In this document: positions 47,423 to 57,013 of the stretch, one piece after another
Layout of the letters: each line of letters starts with the position of its first letter
Numbering within the stretch: position 1 is the first letter of the stretch
Assembly: GCA_022497145.1 (NCBI GenBank)
Contig: MU385912.1
Coordinates: forward strand, 1-64,000
Reading direction: 5' to 3'
DNA: 64,000 nucleotides
From: Rostrohypoxylon terebratum
Taxonomy: Eukaryota > Ascomycota > Sordariomycetes > Xylariales > Hypoxylaceae
Made by a program: the position numbers and the translations under genes
Notes under the pieces: model-generated
Seen by the model: the letters and a program-made list of their open reading frames with translations, nothing else
Databases searched by the model: none
Told to the model about the DNA's origin: nothing

Positions 47423-50149
47423 TCACTGGTAAGGCTGCCGCCGACTACCTTCGGCGTAAATAATCTCCGGCTGACCTGCTTGGGGGCGTTCAATGAAGGA
47501 GACTTCTTCGTCTACATGCAGTGGCCTGTTATAGAGACGATCTACTGGACGGGCGCTATATTCGCGTCTGTGTGCATCATGCTCTACCGGTCTGACGCTG
47601 AATTCCCTAGCCACCGGAGGCATCACGTCTCTCCTTACCTCAGGGTGAACGCTGGCGGCATAATGTCTGGGAGGCAAATCAGGTTGTATGGTGCCATGTC
47701 TGTGAAAGTATGGCACAGCCTCTGCTGGTCGCACGGTCGTGGCTCTGGGGAGGTAGTCTCGAGATATGTCCTCTAGACCCCGTCCGCCAATCGCTCCTCG
47801 GACCGGCGCAAAGTCTTGGCTGGGTGGCACCCCAGTAGGCAGCATCGGATAATCGCGTTCGCGATAACTTCTGTAATCAACTCCATACTCTGGTTGTGTG
47901 ATTACACGTCGGGGAGCATACATAGGCGACGTGCGTCGGTAGACAACACCATCTTCCTCAAAAGCATCTCTAGCCATACGAGACGGAACGCGTGCCGGGA
48001 CACGTTCATATATGATCTCGCGTTCAACTGGTCGCGGAGCTGGAACAACTGAATGTCGAGAGACCGTGCTGGTACGAGGGGGTTCCATGTATTCGCGACC
48101 AAATTGGTCAACTATGATTCGAGATGGGGGCGCAGGAGGCGCCATGGCAGGCGACCGTCGTTCAATGATAATAGGCGATCGTGATCTAGCACGATCAGCA
48201 TAAGGCCGTACACTCGTTCGGCCATCCCGCGGGTAAGCAGAAAGCTCTCGATACTGGGGGTTCAAGGAATAACTGGCCGAGCGTAAGGGGCGCGACTCGA
48301 CCGCGCTGTAGGGACCCGCATAGTCATAAGGAGAGCGGACTCGTTCGATGTATTGGACAGGTGCTCCATCGGGTCGTCGTTCCTCGTACAAGGTGCGTTC
48401 CAGTCTTTGGCTCACCGGGGCAACAGATTGGGGTAATTGTCTCGAGTACGGATCATCCACTCTCTCAAATTCATAAGGAGCTCGGTCCACGGGTGCATGC
48501 GTCGAAGTAAAGGGCTCCCGACGAGTTACAGAAACAGGTCGTTGAATTCGTGGTTCATCATACACTAACTCCGGCTGCTGGCGGGAGTCGGATCGTAGTC
48601 GTTTTTGAGGACGGATGAATTGTGGCGCTGACACAGGCGAAGGCGATCGAGGCTCGGGCTTGATGCAAGGAGACCCTGGAACATCTGATACTCTTGGTTC
48701 AGCCTTTCTCTTATTCTTCTTGTTGTTCTTTTTCTTGCTTCTCTTCTCTCCCTGAGGAGAGCTCTCAGGGCTAGTGAGAGCTCCATGCCCCTGTCTTAGT
48801 GCAGCGACCTTCGTCAGCGTACCAGGTAGGACAGTTATTTCCGGGTCGGACGTAGGCGGTATTCGGGCGGTTGCTAACGACGAAATATGTGCAGGCTGGG
48901 GAGCGTACGGCGAGAGATCGTGAGCGCGGACTAATGGGCCTTGAGATTGCTGCATCAAGGCGGGAGCAGGAAGCAAACCAGGGAGACGAGGTCTATAGTC
49001 ACCAGGCTGGTCGGAATCTGTATTGCCGTTGTCTGACCTACTAGCAGGGCCACTATCTGAGCTGATCACCTGCGGTTCGACGGAACGGTACTGGTGAAAC
49101 CGTGCGTCCAACGATGATTCGGGGCCTCGGGTAGGCTTAGACGGAATACTAGCGCTCGGCGGCAAATGGCGCGAACTACTGCTTGTGGTCTGGATCGGCT
49201 GCTCATTCTGGCTGCTGTGTTGTTGGTATGGAGATGTTAAGGCGTAGACGGATGACCGAGAAACATACCTTGGTAGCGGCTTAGCTACCGGCGCCGCATG
49301 TGGTGCACGTTGAGGTGTAACGATATTCTGTACTGGCACATCTTGACTAGTTGTCACATTCTGGACTCGAGGTGAGGCATGCGAGGTAGGAGTCTCGAAT
49401 GAGCTAGAATAAAATGTATTATCATCAGGAGAATCGCCCGAATCGGAGACAACGGTAGGGTTAGGAATATCGGCGGGTATCGGGGCTGTGTATTGTACGA
49501 CAGTTAATGCTTTGGCCAGAACATCTGCAAGATCTAAGTCAATATGTTCAGATGGGGAGTGCAAGGCTGATCGCAGTTTCATCTGATCCGCGATTTCTTG
49601 CTCGATCTTTTGCCTTTGTCTCTGAAAATACCGTGCTTTAGCATCAACAGTCTGCGCAACTCTCTTATGATCAAAAGGCGTCGAAACGCCTGGGATGGAC
49701 GTATGTGTAGATGAAGCATTAGGTAAACCATGTACATTAGATGCACTAGCTGCACCAGCTGCACCAGCCGCTACCGCGGCCACAGCTGGTTGTTGCGAGT
49801 TGACCTTGAAAGAATTAAGATTGTCCACCTGGTGAGAATTGATATTAGGTGCATGTGCATTTTGAGGGGCTTGGGGTTGCCCGAATGATGACGACGTTGA
49901 CGATGCAACGCGTTCTGTCGCGAGAGAAGCAGAGGAGACCTGAGCCTGAGCTTGAGCTTGAGCTGGAGTAGGAGTCTTAGCAGCAACCTTGATACGAGGA
50001 TGCTTGCCAGATACTATGGTATCTCGAAAACTGATAACTTTTTGATATTCGCGGATCTCTTCCAGATCAGCTGGTGTTAGGTTTCCATTCTGGCTGCCCG
50101 GCTGATAGCCTGACCCTATGGGTTCCTTCGGAAAGCTAACTTGTGCCAT
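47423..50149 (-). CDS. large disordered protein, 908 residues, function unknown
   Basis: One uninterrupted frame of 908 codons, far longer than chance, starting MAQVSFPKEPIGSGYQPG. I recognise no domain. The N-terminal 60 residues look most ordered (LTPADLEEIREYQKVISFRD). An Ala-Gln dipeptide run follows (about residue 63), then long Ser/Pro/Gln-rich stretches. A short helical segment near 167-205 (ARYFQRQRQKIEQEIADQ) may be a coiled coil. A Lys-rich block KRSKKKNNKKNKRK (about 470) looks like a nuclear signal. The C-terminal third is rich in Arg, Tyr and Pro (RSRSPIIIERRSP and repeated RPVE/RPVD units), as in RNA-associated proteins. A nuclear or RNA-linked role is only inference. No intron is needed. 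Upstream at 50366 is an A-rich tract. Confidence is for being a real gene. Confidence 0.85.
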   Translation of the reverse strand: MAQVSFPKEPIGSGYQPGSQNGNLTPADLEEIREYQKVISFRDTIVSGKHPRIKVAAKTPTPAQAQAQAQVSSASLATERVASSTSSSFGQPQAPQNAHAPNINSHQVDNLNSFKVNSQQPAVAAVAAGAAGAASASNVHGLPNASSTHTSIPGVSTPFDHKRVAQTVDAKARYFQRQRQKIEQEIADQMKLRSALHSPSEHIDLDLADVLAKALTVVQYTAPIPADIPNPTVVSDSGDSPDDNTFYSSSFETPTSHASPRVQNVTTSQDVPVQNIVTPQRAPHAAPVAKPLPRYVSRSSVYALTSPYQQHSSQNEQPIQTTSSSSRHLPPSASIPSKPTRGPESSLDARFHQYRSVEPQVISSDSGPASRSDNGNTDSDQPGDYRPRLPGLLPAPALMQQSQGPLVRAHDLSPYAPQPAHISSLATARIPPTSDPEITVLPGTLTKVAALRQGHGALTSPESSPQGEKRSKKKNNKKNKRKAEPRVSDVPGSPCIKPEPRSPSPVSAPQFIRPQKRLRSDSRQQPELVYDEPRIQRPVSVTRREPFTSTHAPVDRAPYEFERVDDPYSRQLPQSVAPVSQRLERTLYEERRPDGAPVQYIERVRSPYDYAGPYSAVESRPLRSASYSLNPQYRELSAYPRDGRTSVRPYADRARSRSPIIIERRSPAMAPPAPPSRIIVDQFGREYMEPPRTSTVSRHSVVPAPRPVEREIIYERVPARVPSRMARDAFEEDGVVYRRTSPMYAPRRVITQPEYGVDYRSYRERDYPMLPTGVPPSQDFAPVRGAIGGRGLEDISRDYLPRATTVRPAEAVPYFHRHGTIQPDLPPRHYAASVHPEVRRDVMPPVAREFSVRPVEHDAHRREYSARPVDRLYNRPLHVDEEVSFIERPQAGQPEIIYAEGSRRQPYQ

Positions 50150-50746
50150 GATTACGAGGAATCAGCTAGGCAAAAGGACCATCCCATAGGTCAAGGACTA
50201 ACACCGCGCAGGAATGAACGAGAACAATAAATTGTGTATACGATTACGATGTTGATTTTTCTTTGTTGAACGGGTCGCAGATTACCTGTGATTGAAGATA
50301 TCGCCTTGACGGTGATAAATTCAAGAGTGTTGCGTCAAGACGAAAGGATGACGAGGAAGAGAATTAAAAAAAAAAAAAAAAAAGAGACGTGTCGCATGAC
50401 GAGGTAAGCTCTGGTTGGAATTTCAAATGTTATTTTTTTTAGGGTGGATATGGTAGGTGTAACCGTACATTAGTAACCACTAATTTACCAGGTAGCGGTA
50501 GCATGGGAAAGTGCCTCCTATTAATATTTTATGTATTGTACGGAGTACTTCGTACATATTTCGTACCAGGGACGTAATTTCCACAACTTGGGGAAAAAAA
50601 TTATTAGCTTCACAGGTCCTACAACTTTGCATTTTTGCAGTTTCCTTAACAAATAGACAAACTCATAACTTTTACATGAAACCAAAGGCGGCAAAACGAT
50701 AGAAGCATCATTCGTAAGAAATTACAAGAAAACGACAAAAAAAGGT
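50150..50746. other. promoter of the 908-residue gene
   Basis: Gene-free. Upstream region of the minus-strand gene; contains an 18-base A run at about 50367-50384 and T-rich DNA before the tRNA. Confidence 0.6.
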
Positions 50747-50840
50747 TGGCGGTGCTGGGAATCGAACCCAGATTTACACGGGAGCAGTAATAGGTCCACA
50801 AGTCCACAACGTGTTGTACTGACCATTATACTACACCACC
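50747..50840 (-). tRNA. tRNA-His (anticodon GTG) with a 22-nt intron
   Basis: On the minus strand the acceptor arm GGTGGTG pairs with CACCGCC (one G-U), the T-arm is CTGGG-TTCGAAT-CCCAG, and the anticodon stem is ACACG/CGTGT. The loop reads TTGTGG, anticodon GTG at 50805-50807, so it decodes His. The D-arm is GTATAATGGTCAGTAC. Between position 37 (50804) and 38 (50781) lies a 22-nt insert (50782-50803), the standard place of a eukaryotic tRNA intron. The discriminator base is A at 50747; the extra G at position -1 of tRNA-His is added after transcription. His tRNA is one of four substrates of queuine transglycosylase, whose catalytic subunit is encoded at 57014-58389. Confidence 0.93.
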
Positions 50841-51615
50841 CAACGAGATCGTGCAAAATCACAGTAGAATCTCAAAGCTCAGCTGCCATGAAGCTCCGAC
50901 TTTACACTGCAAACTGACCAAACAAAAAGGCCTATATATCTTGCAGATTGAGTGAGCTAGGACCCGAGGTTTGACCGGGACCATTCACAGACTAGACTTG
51001 AATATACTTAGCCAATCAAGGTTAGAGTTCTATTAGTGTCTAGTACTATGTATGGGCCTGGGCGGGTCCGGGATAGCGCTGGCTGGCTGGTAATACAAGG
51101 TATATTGGTGTATTCTCTGCTTTCAGATTCAGATTGCTTCATCGCTCGTGATATGCCTGTGCCGTCTCGCCGGTGACTCAACCCGGACTTGATTCTAGCA
51201 TACCTCCCTACTAGCTGCGAAGATTTATTTCGGTAAGTTATGAGATATCCATAAATCACGAGAATTGGTGTGGGATTTCGAACAAAAATATATACCTGCT
51301 ACCTATAATCTATGTCACATGTAACTACAATTGTAATAACTACTACCTACATACTAAGTCTCTAGACTATTCTACTAAATTCCCCAATCACTTCGCCTTC
51401 TATTATCCCCTCGCCATAGGCCTGAGTCGTCTCTTTGATTCTTGACTAGAGCTCAACAACCTCACTCATCAGCACATTTAAAGTGCTTTCACTTTTTACC
51501 CAAAATCTCTCATATTTTGAGCGGATTTTAAACTCATTATATCATTCATATAAAATATAAGACTTCATCTTCTGCACATTCACTCCCCTCTCCTGGCACA
51601 CGGATACATTGAGCC
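50841..51615. other. intergenic, promoter of the 5'-nucleotidase gene
   Basis: Gene-free. The stretch 51400-51600 is pyrimidine- and T-rich with TATAAAA-like DNA near 51547, consistent with a promoter for the plus-strand gene at 51616. Confidence 0.55.
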
Positions 51616-52524
51616 ATGGGGTCCCAAACAACAGAGCCCAATGAGGCAGCATCGAGGCCTGTCTTATTCTTGTAAGTCATCCAGTCACCATAATATTCAA
51701 GGTAAAGACTAACACTTCAGCTAGCGATATTGACAATTGCCTCTATCCCAGAAGTACGTCATGTCACCATAAAACCAATTCAAGGGAGTCATGAAAGCAA
51801 CGACTCATGCTAACTATGTAAAATAGGCACCAAAGTCCACGACCTGATGGCTGATCTAATAGACGTATATTTCGCGACGCATCTCGGACTTCCGGAGGAG
51901 GAAGCCGTCAAGCTGCACAAGGAGTATTACAAGAACTACGGTCTCGCAATCGAAGGCCTAGTGCGGCACCACCAGATCGACCCCCTGGACTACAACGCCA
52001 AAGTCGACGACGCTTTACCCCTAGAAGGCATCATCAAGCGGAATCCGCAACTACGAAAGCTGCTCGAGGACATTGACAAGTCTAAAGTGAAACTATGGCT
52101 CTTGACCAATGCCTACGTCACACACGGCCGAAGAGTTGTCAAGCTCTTAGGAATCGACGATTTGTTTGAGGGTCTCACGTATTGCGACTATTCGAAAGTC
52201 CCTATCATATGTAAGCCGCATAAGGATATGTTTGCCAAGGCGATGAAGGAGGCAGGAGTAGAAAAAGCTGAGGATTGTTATTTTGTTGGTAAGTACATCT
52301 TCATCAGCTATTATACGCATATTTAGAGCCATGGCAGCTGACTTGATCTAGATGATTCATATGCAAACGCAGCTAGTGCGCAAGAGTTGGGATGGGCATC
52401 GGTTCACTTGGTTGAAGAGGGTCTACCAGTCCCAGAGACTCAAGCATCTAAATATCAAATAAGGCATCTAGAAGAGCTACGAGACATATTTCCTCAATTC
52501 TTCAAATCTTCAAACTCAGCATAG
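51616..52524 (+). CDS. HAD-family pyrimidine 5'-nucleotidase (Sdt1/Phm8-like)
   Basis: Four exons, 51616-51671, 51725-51753 (29 nt), 51827-52288 and 52352-52524, all GT-AG, give 239 residues. The joins create motif I, FFDIDNCLYPRS (nucleophile D20, D22), which proves the tiny second exon. Motif II is LLTNA (T122), motif III the Lys in KPHKDMF (K158), motif IV YFVDDS (D183, D184). This set defines the Sdt1/Phm8 branch of HAD phosphatases, which release phosphate from UMP, CMP or similar nucleotides and act in pyrimidine salvage and detoxification. The cap segment between motifs I and II is all-helical. Substrate preference cannot be read. Its end lies 242 bp from that of med21 (convergent). 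Confidence 0.93.
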
Positions 52525-52766
52525 ATAGCGCAAGACATAGAACCTAGCGGATATGGGTCGCATAGTATGGCTCAGGTGTATAGAGGAGAGCATTAGCATC
52601 AGAAGGGTAACAGAGCCCATTCGCATAGAATTAACTATTGTTAATGGATAGTCTAAAGTAGACCTCTTTTCTCCCTTTCATAGCCTGACAGAAAGCAACA
52701 CAATGTCCAGAACGCCTAACCTAACCTGGGTATCATATCAACATCCCACCATGCATCGTCCAATAT

Positions 52767-53299
52767 TCACGGGCGTCTAATGCTTCGGATGACGGCGTCC
52801 AGTTTCGCCATGGTATCTTCCTTCTCTTTGATCGCTTCTTGTCGTTGCGCCTCGGCGGCCTTGAGTTCCTCTTCTAGTTCCTTGATATTTCGCTCTTGAT
52901 CTTGTTCGCTGTTGTCGAGACCAGGGAGTATGGAGATGAGAAGCTCGATTTGTTGTTCTTTGGTGATGAGGTCTTGGGCAAGCTCGAGTTGCGACGCCTT
53001 GAAGACGTCTTCGGGATGCGAGTCCACTGAACAGTACATCAGCATGTATGCGATAGAAACATAGGCCCTTTCTATGAAGACTCACCCTCCTCCTGACCAG
53101 GCTCTAGTTTTACATCTCGAATTTGATCGCCGGGGCCGAGGAGTTCGAGGTTGTGATGTCGGTTGATGTAGTGGATGCTGGCAACGAATTGCTGTGCGAG
53201 CTGGAGTTTAGGGTGTTAGCCAATGCCAGAGAAGGTTATTACTATATAAAAGCTAACCTGATCAACAGCATCTTGTAGTTGAGTAAGTCTATCGCCCAT
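52767..53299 (-). CDS. med21: Mediator complex subunit 21
   Basis: Srb7/Med21 is a middle-module subunit of Mediator, which links activators to RNA polymerase II; it forms a coiled-coil pair with Med7. Three exons, 53299-53258, 53200-53086 and 53026-52767, give 138 residues, the normal size. Start MGDRLTQLQDAVDQLAQQFV is the family signature, then SIHYINRHHNLELLGPGD. The C-terminal half is a long coiled coil (from about 85: EQDQERNIKELEEELKAAEA). It is divergent from rrg7 (477 bp between the ATGs) and convergent with the 5'-nucleotidase gene. Confidence 0.95.
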
Positions 53300-53776
53300 G
53301 ATGGAAGCTGTCCGAGTTGGCGCAATGTGATGATCCAGATAATTGCAGCTCCGAGCTTGGAAGTATATAGAAATGTACAATTGAATCGGTACATGACTGT
53401 GGGGCTATTTATCTCCCGAACCGGCACAAGACAGCAGGTACATGTATCCATAACAATTTTAAGAGATGCATCCAATCAGATTCTGACAAAGGCCTGCAAA
53501 GGCTTCCTTGGCCAATCAAACCCCGTTTTAACTGGGCCTTCTGTGTAACTACTGTCTTGTGCCGGTTCAGGAGATGCAGGAATGCAACCCAAACCTTTGG
53601 AAACTGAGCTAAGCTCTTATCGATAAAGAATAATATCTGCATCACAGCATTTGAGCATCTAGTACCGCATACCTTCATAAAATTCAAGATTTTTTAAGCT
53701 TTTCATGTGATTCGGGTTGATCATCTCATGTCAATCTCACCAGCTCTCAATCTCACTGGGATAATTAGGGAATGGA
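53300..53776. promoter_or_regulatory. med21/rrg7 bidirectional promoter
   Basis: 477 bp between the divergent ATGs of med21 and rrg7. The only open frames are short and overlap each other. I could not identify a specific site. It contains an inverted repeat: CCGAACCGGCACAAGACAG (53418-53436) and CTTGTGCCGGTTCAGG (53554-53569) are near reverse complements, which could form a long hairpin. Confidence 0.5.
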
Positions 53777-54625
53777 ATGAGGTCTATTTTACACCACCGC
53801 CCAACATGGCGCCAACACCTGTCATCACCACCAACCCCTTACATACAACCCCATAACCGCCCTCTCAAATTTCACCATGTGCGCCTATCCTCCTCCACCT
53901 CCACCTCCCCCTCAAACCACACCCTCCTGTACCCAGAAAACCCAGGAAGCAGCGGCTCCCACCATGACCTCGCCTCCTACGCCGCCTACGCCGCACGCAC
54001 CGGTTTAGACGTCACATCCAAGACCTACGTCGGCACACGGTACGAGTACACCGTAGCCGCCGCCCTCGCACCCCTAGGCTTCGACCTCCGCCGCGTCGGC
54101 GGCCGAGACGACTGCGGGATCGATCTCCTGGGTGTATGGCGCCTACCCATCCCCTCATACAGATCCCCCAAGTCCTCCCAACCAGTCCCCCTGCGCGTTC
54201 TTGTCCAGTGCAAAGCCGCCTCCGCGCAGAGCACCAAGATCGGTCCGCACCAGGTCAGGGAGCTGGAGGGCGCTTTCGCTGGCGCGCCGCCCGCGTGGCG
54301 GGGGTCTTTTGCCAACTCGCCTTACCCTACGTCTAGTCCCAGCAGCCCTATCCTGGGCTTCCTGGTAGCGCAGAAGCCGGCGACGAAGGGTGTGCGCGAT
54401 GCGTTGGGACGCAGTCGCTGGCCCATGGGCTTCGTGTCGTGTACAGCGGACGGGCGGCTGGAGCAGATGGTCTGGAATGTGCGGGCGGAAGAAGAGGGGC
54501 TTGAGGGGTTAGGTGTTGCAGTCCGGTTTAGTGAGGGTGAAGGTGAGGATGGGGCTGGGGGGTCGGAACAGAGGTTGGTTTTAACCTGGAGAGGGAGGCC
54601 TTGTGATCCGGTGCGGGATTTGTGA
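53777..54625 (+). CDS. rrg7: Rrg7-like mitochondrial protein (required for respiratory growth 7)
   Basis: One exon, 282 residues. The first 50 residues are rich in Arg, His, Ser and Thr with no acids, as in a mitochondrial presequence. The core has the PD-(D/E)XK nuclease fold signature: E90 in GTRYEYTVAAAL, D116 in DDCGIDLLG, and Q144-C-K146 in VLVQCKA, so the catalytic trio is intact. Yeast Rrg7 (family DUF2034) is needed for respiratory growth; its substrate is not known. The C-terminal part (about 200-282) is conserved in outline (SRWPMGFVSCTADG) and ends with an acidic, Gly-rich loop. The gene is GC-rich, unlike its flanks, and is divergent from med21. Confidence 0.9.
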   Translation: MRSILHHRPTWRQHLSSPPTPYIQPHNRPLKFHHVRLSSSTSTSPSNHTLLYPENPGSSGSHHDLASYAAYAARTGLDVTSKTYVGTRYEYTVAAALAPLGFDLRRVGGRDDCGIDLLGVWRLPIPSYRSPKSSQPVPLRVLVQCKAASAQSTKIGPHQVRELEGAFAGAPPAWRGSFANSPYPTSSPSSPILGFLVAQKPATKGVRDALGRSRWPMGFVSCTADGRLEQMVWNVRAEEEGLEGLGVAVRFSEGEGEDGAGGSEQRLVLTWRGRPCDPVRDL

Positions 54626-55269
54626 TACTAGGGGAGTTGAAAGAAGGCGATTCATTTCACTAGAGGCTAGATTCGAGATGAGGATAAACAGGCCTCTGTG
54701 TTACCCTACTATTAAACCGCATGCTATTAGATAGCACTACTCCAATATCCATGATAGAAAGTACTATACTCGTAGTTTGAAATCATGACCCTACGTTATC
54801 TGAAAGGTACCACCCAAATTCCAATCTCCGTCCTAAATCTGCGTGCTCTTGGTATATATGTATGTATATGTGAAAATATGCGAGAAAAAAAAAGCATCCA
54901 CCAATCCTATAGTAAAGATACTTCCTACCAACACCATTTTAAATGAACGCAAGCCATCCGTTAATTCGTCGCTTTATTCAGGTCGATACCTGCATAAAAA
55001 AGTATAGCATATGTCGGCACCCGCTCTCCCAATCGCTCTGCTGCCGCTCGAATCCCGAGAACGGCCACAACAGCGGCTACCCGCCGATTCTGAAACAAGC
55101 AGATCCCGCCTCTGCCGCTGTATGCAACAGATACCTGCAGAAAGCGACCCCCACCCTTATGCCTTTTCCTTAAAATTCCAAAGCCAAAACCTAGAACCGA
55201 TGCCGATCTCAACTACCTGTCCAACCAACCGCCTAATTCAAGGGTAGGTTGGTTTGCTTTCCAGGCGGC
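54626..55269. other. intergenic between convergent genes
   Basis: 3' flanks of rrg7 (plus) and the GC-rich small protein (minus). Overlapping short frames on both strands at 54943-55250 have no domain; no gene supported. Confidence 0.6.
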
Positions 55270-55818
55270 CTAATCGTTCCAAATCGCAGCCTTCGCGCGA
55301 TCCTCCTCCTCCTTCCTCCGCCTCTCCGCCTCGCGCTCCTCCTCGCGCCTCTTCCTCTCCTTCTCCCTGACCGCGCGGTCGTACGCCCTCTGCTCCTCCG
55401 TCGGCCGCGGCGCCCGCACGCCCAGCGCGCTGGCGATCATGCGCCGCGCCACCGCGTCCGTCTTCTCCGGCCTCCTGCGCTCGCCCGGCCCGCCCTCGCT
55501 GCCGCTGCCGTCCGCGGGCGAGGCCGGGGGCGACAGGCCCGTGGGCGACAGCGTCGACGCCGATTGCCAGGGGGGAACGCCTGGCCCGCTGTAGGACGGC
55601 GAGGCGGGCGTCGGAGGGGGCGCCGCGAAGCCCGAGTCGTTGATTTTGCTGCTGCCGCCGCCGCCGCCGTTCCCTAGGGATGGAGAGGGGGAGGTGATGT
55701 CTCCTGGTTCTGGGTCGGAGACTTCCTCGTCTTCCCAGGAGTCGGCTACGGGAGCTGCTTTCTTGGACTTGGATTTCGGGGGGTTGAGGGAGAGATTTGA
55801 CATTGCTTTGGTAGCCAT
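55270..55818 (-). CDS. small acidic/coiled-coil protein, function unknown
   Basis: One exon, 182 residues, start MATKAMSNLSLNPPKSKSKK. The first half is disordered: an acidic WEDEE patch, a poly-Gly run, and Pro/Ser-rich segments. The second half is orderly: EKTDAVARRMIASALGVRAP (about 116-136), then a highly charged helix (EKERKRREEEREAERRRKEE), ending AKAAIWND. The body and helix look conserved, and I believe similar proteins occur in other filamentous ascomycetes, but I cannot name a function. The DNA is unusually GC-rich (well above its surroundings), a strong coding bias in third positions that supports the gene. It is unlikely to be a membrane protein: no hydrophobic segment. Confidence 0.78.
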   Translation of the reverse strand: MATKAMSNLSLNPPKSKSKKAAPVADSWEDEEVSDPEPGDITSPSPSLGNGGGGGSSKINDSGFAAPPPTPASPSYSGPGVPPWQSASTLSPTGLSPPASPADGSGSEGGPGERRRPEKTDAVARRMIASALGVRAPRPTEEQRAYDRAVREKERKRREEEREAERRRKEEEDRAKAAIWND

Positions 55819-57013
55819 GTTGATTTTTTCTGGTATGAATTATGTGGTTTTCCTTTAAAAATTACGAGGTATTATACGAATTCGATGGACGAATGATACT
55901 AAATACCAAGGGATAATAAGCTCGCTCCGATATCGACCTGATGAGAACAAAGAGTGGCGTGATAGTGAGGTAACTGTATGGCTAGATAGCGCTGGTAGCA
56001 CTTTTATCACCAAATTTCTAAACGCGGCGATCTTAAACGTTATATACCCGGGTATCTGGGAATCGACGGTCGAGAACAATTCAACCTTGTGAAATCAAGA
56101 TCGAGGGTCGCAATTGCAGATTGCCATACAGCGGAAGGTCCGGGCTGACGTACGTAAATATGCAAGTTCGAGGACGAAGGGGTTGTCTTTGCAAGTTCCA
56201 GGTCTTTGGTGGGGCAGTGCGCTCCACTTCCCCGCAAAGTCAAAAGTCTCCAAAGTCTAACAGGCCTAAGAGCAGTAATCCTTACTCATTGTTCACAGCC
56301 CTCGAAATAGCATCCTAACATGGTACACCTTTGTCTTCTCGTTCCTGCTTGTCTGACTTCGTTGTGACTGGTGTATTTCCATAGACATGTGTTAGTCACT
56401 AAGGTATAGACAGAAAAGATCTAGAACGTTCTGAAAACGGACTCCGGAATACCTCTGATAAAGGCATGTGAAGCCACTGAAGCTTCAAAGTTAGGACAAT
56501 TGCAAGCAATGCCAATATTACTAAGATTGCTATTCATATCGATTGTATCGAGATTCGTTGTAATGATCCACATAAGTGACTAGATAAATCGTGAAATCGA
56601 ACCATTAAGATAGAAGGCATCTAATATATACTAGGCAAAGGTTTCTGAGTATGAAAGCTTCGTACAGGAACATGAAGGACTTAACAATGAGGTCTCATTC
56701 GCGCAAGAGAAGTGAGCTTTGAGTCTTGAGCTACTATCTTCCAGGTATGTCTTTAGTAGGTACTTTTGTTACAATCCCCCATCTTCGGTCTCAATCATGG
56801 ATGGCATTTGTATGGATGACAAAGTTGAAAGCTAACTGAAACTTTGCTCTAAGTAATTAAACTAGATGGAAATATGAAAAGTTCTGGCGCTGAGAGCAGG
56901 CCGAGTACCTCCAGAATGAAAGTAATGTCTGCCAAAGCCGCATAAGCCAAACTTACTGCCGATATCACATAAAGTGCAAGATATTCACAATCCATCAAAG
57001 AAAAGCAACTGGC
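55819..57013. other. intergenic, promoter of the small coiled-coil gene
   Basis: Gene-free. The part next to 55819 is the promoter of the minus-strand gene; the rest, to 57013, includes the 3' flank of the queuine transferase. AT-rich with no good frames. Confidence 0.6.
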
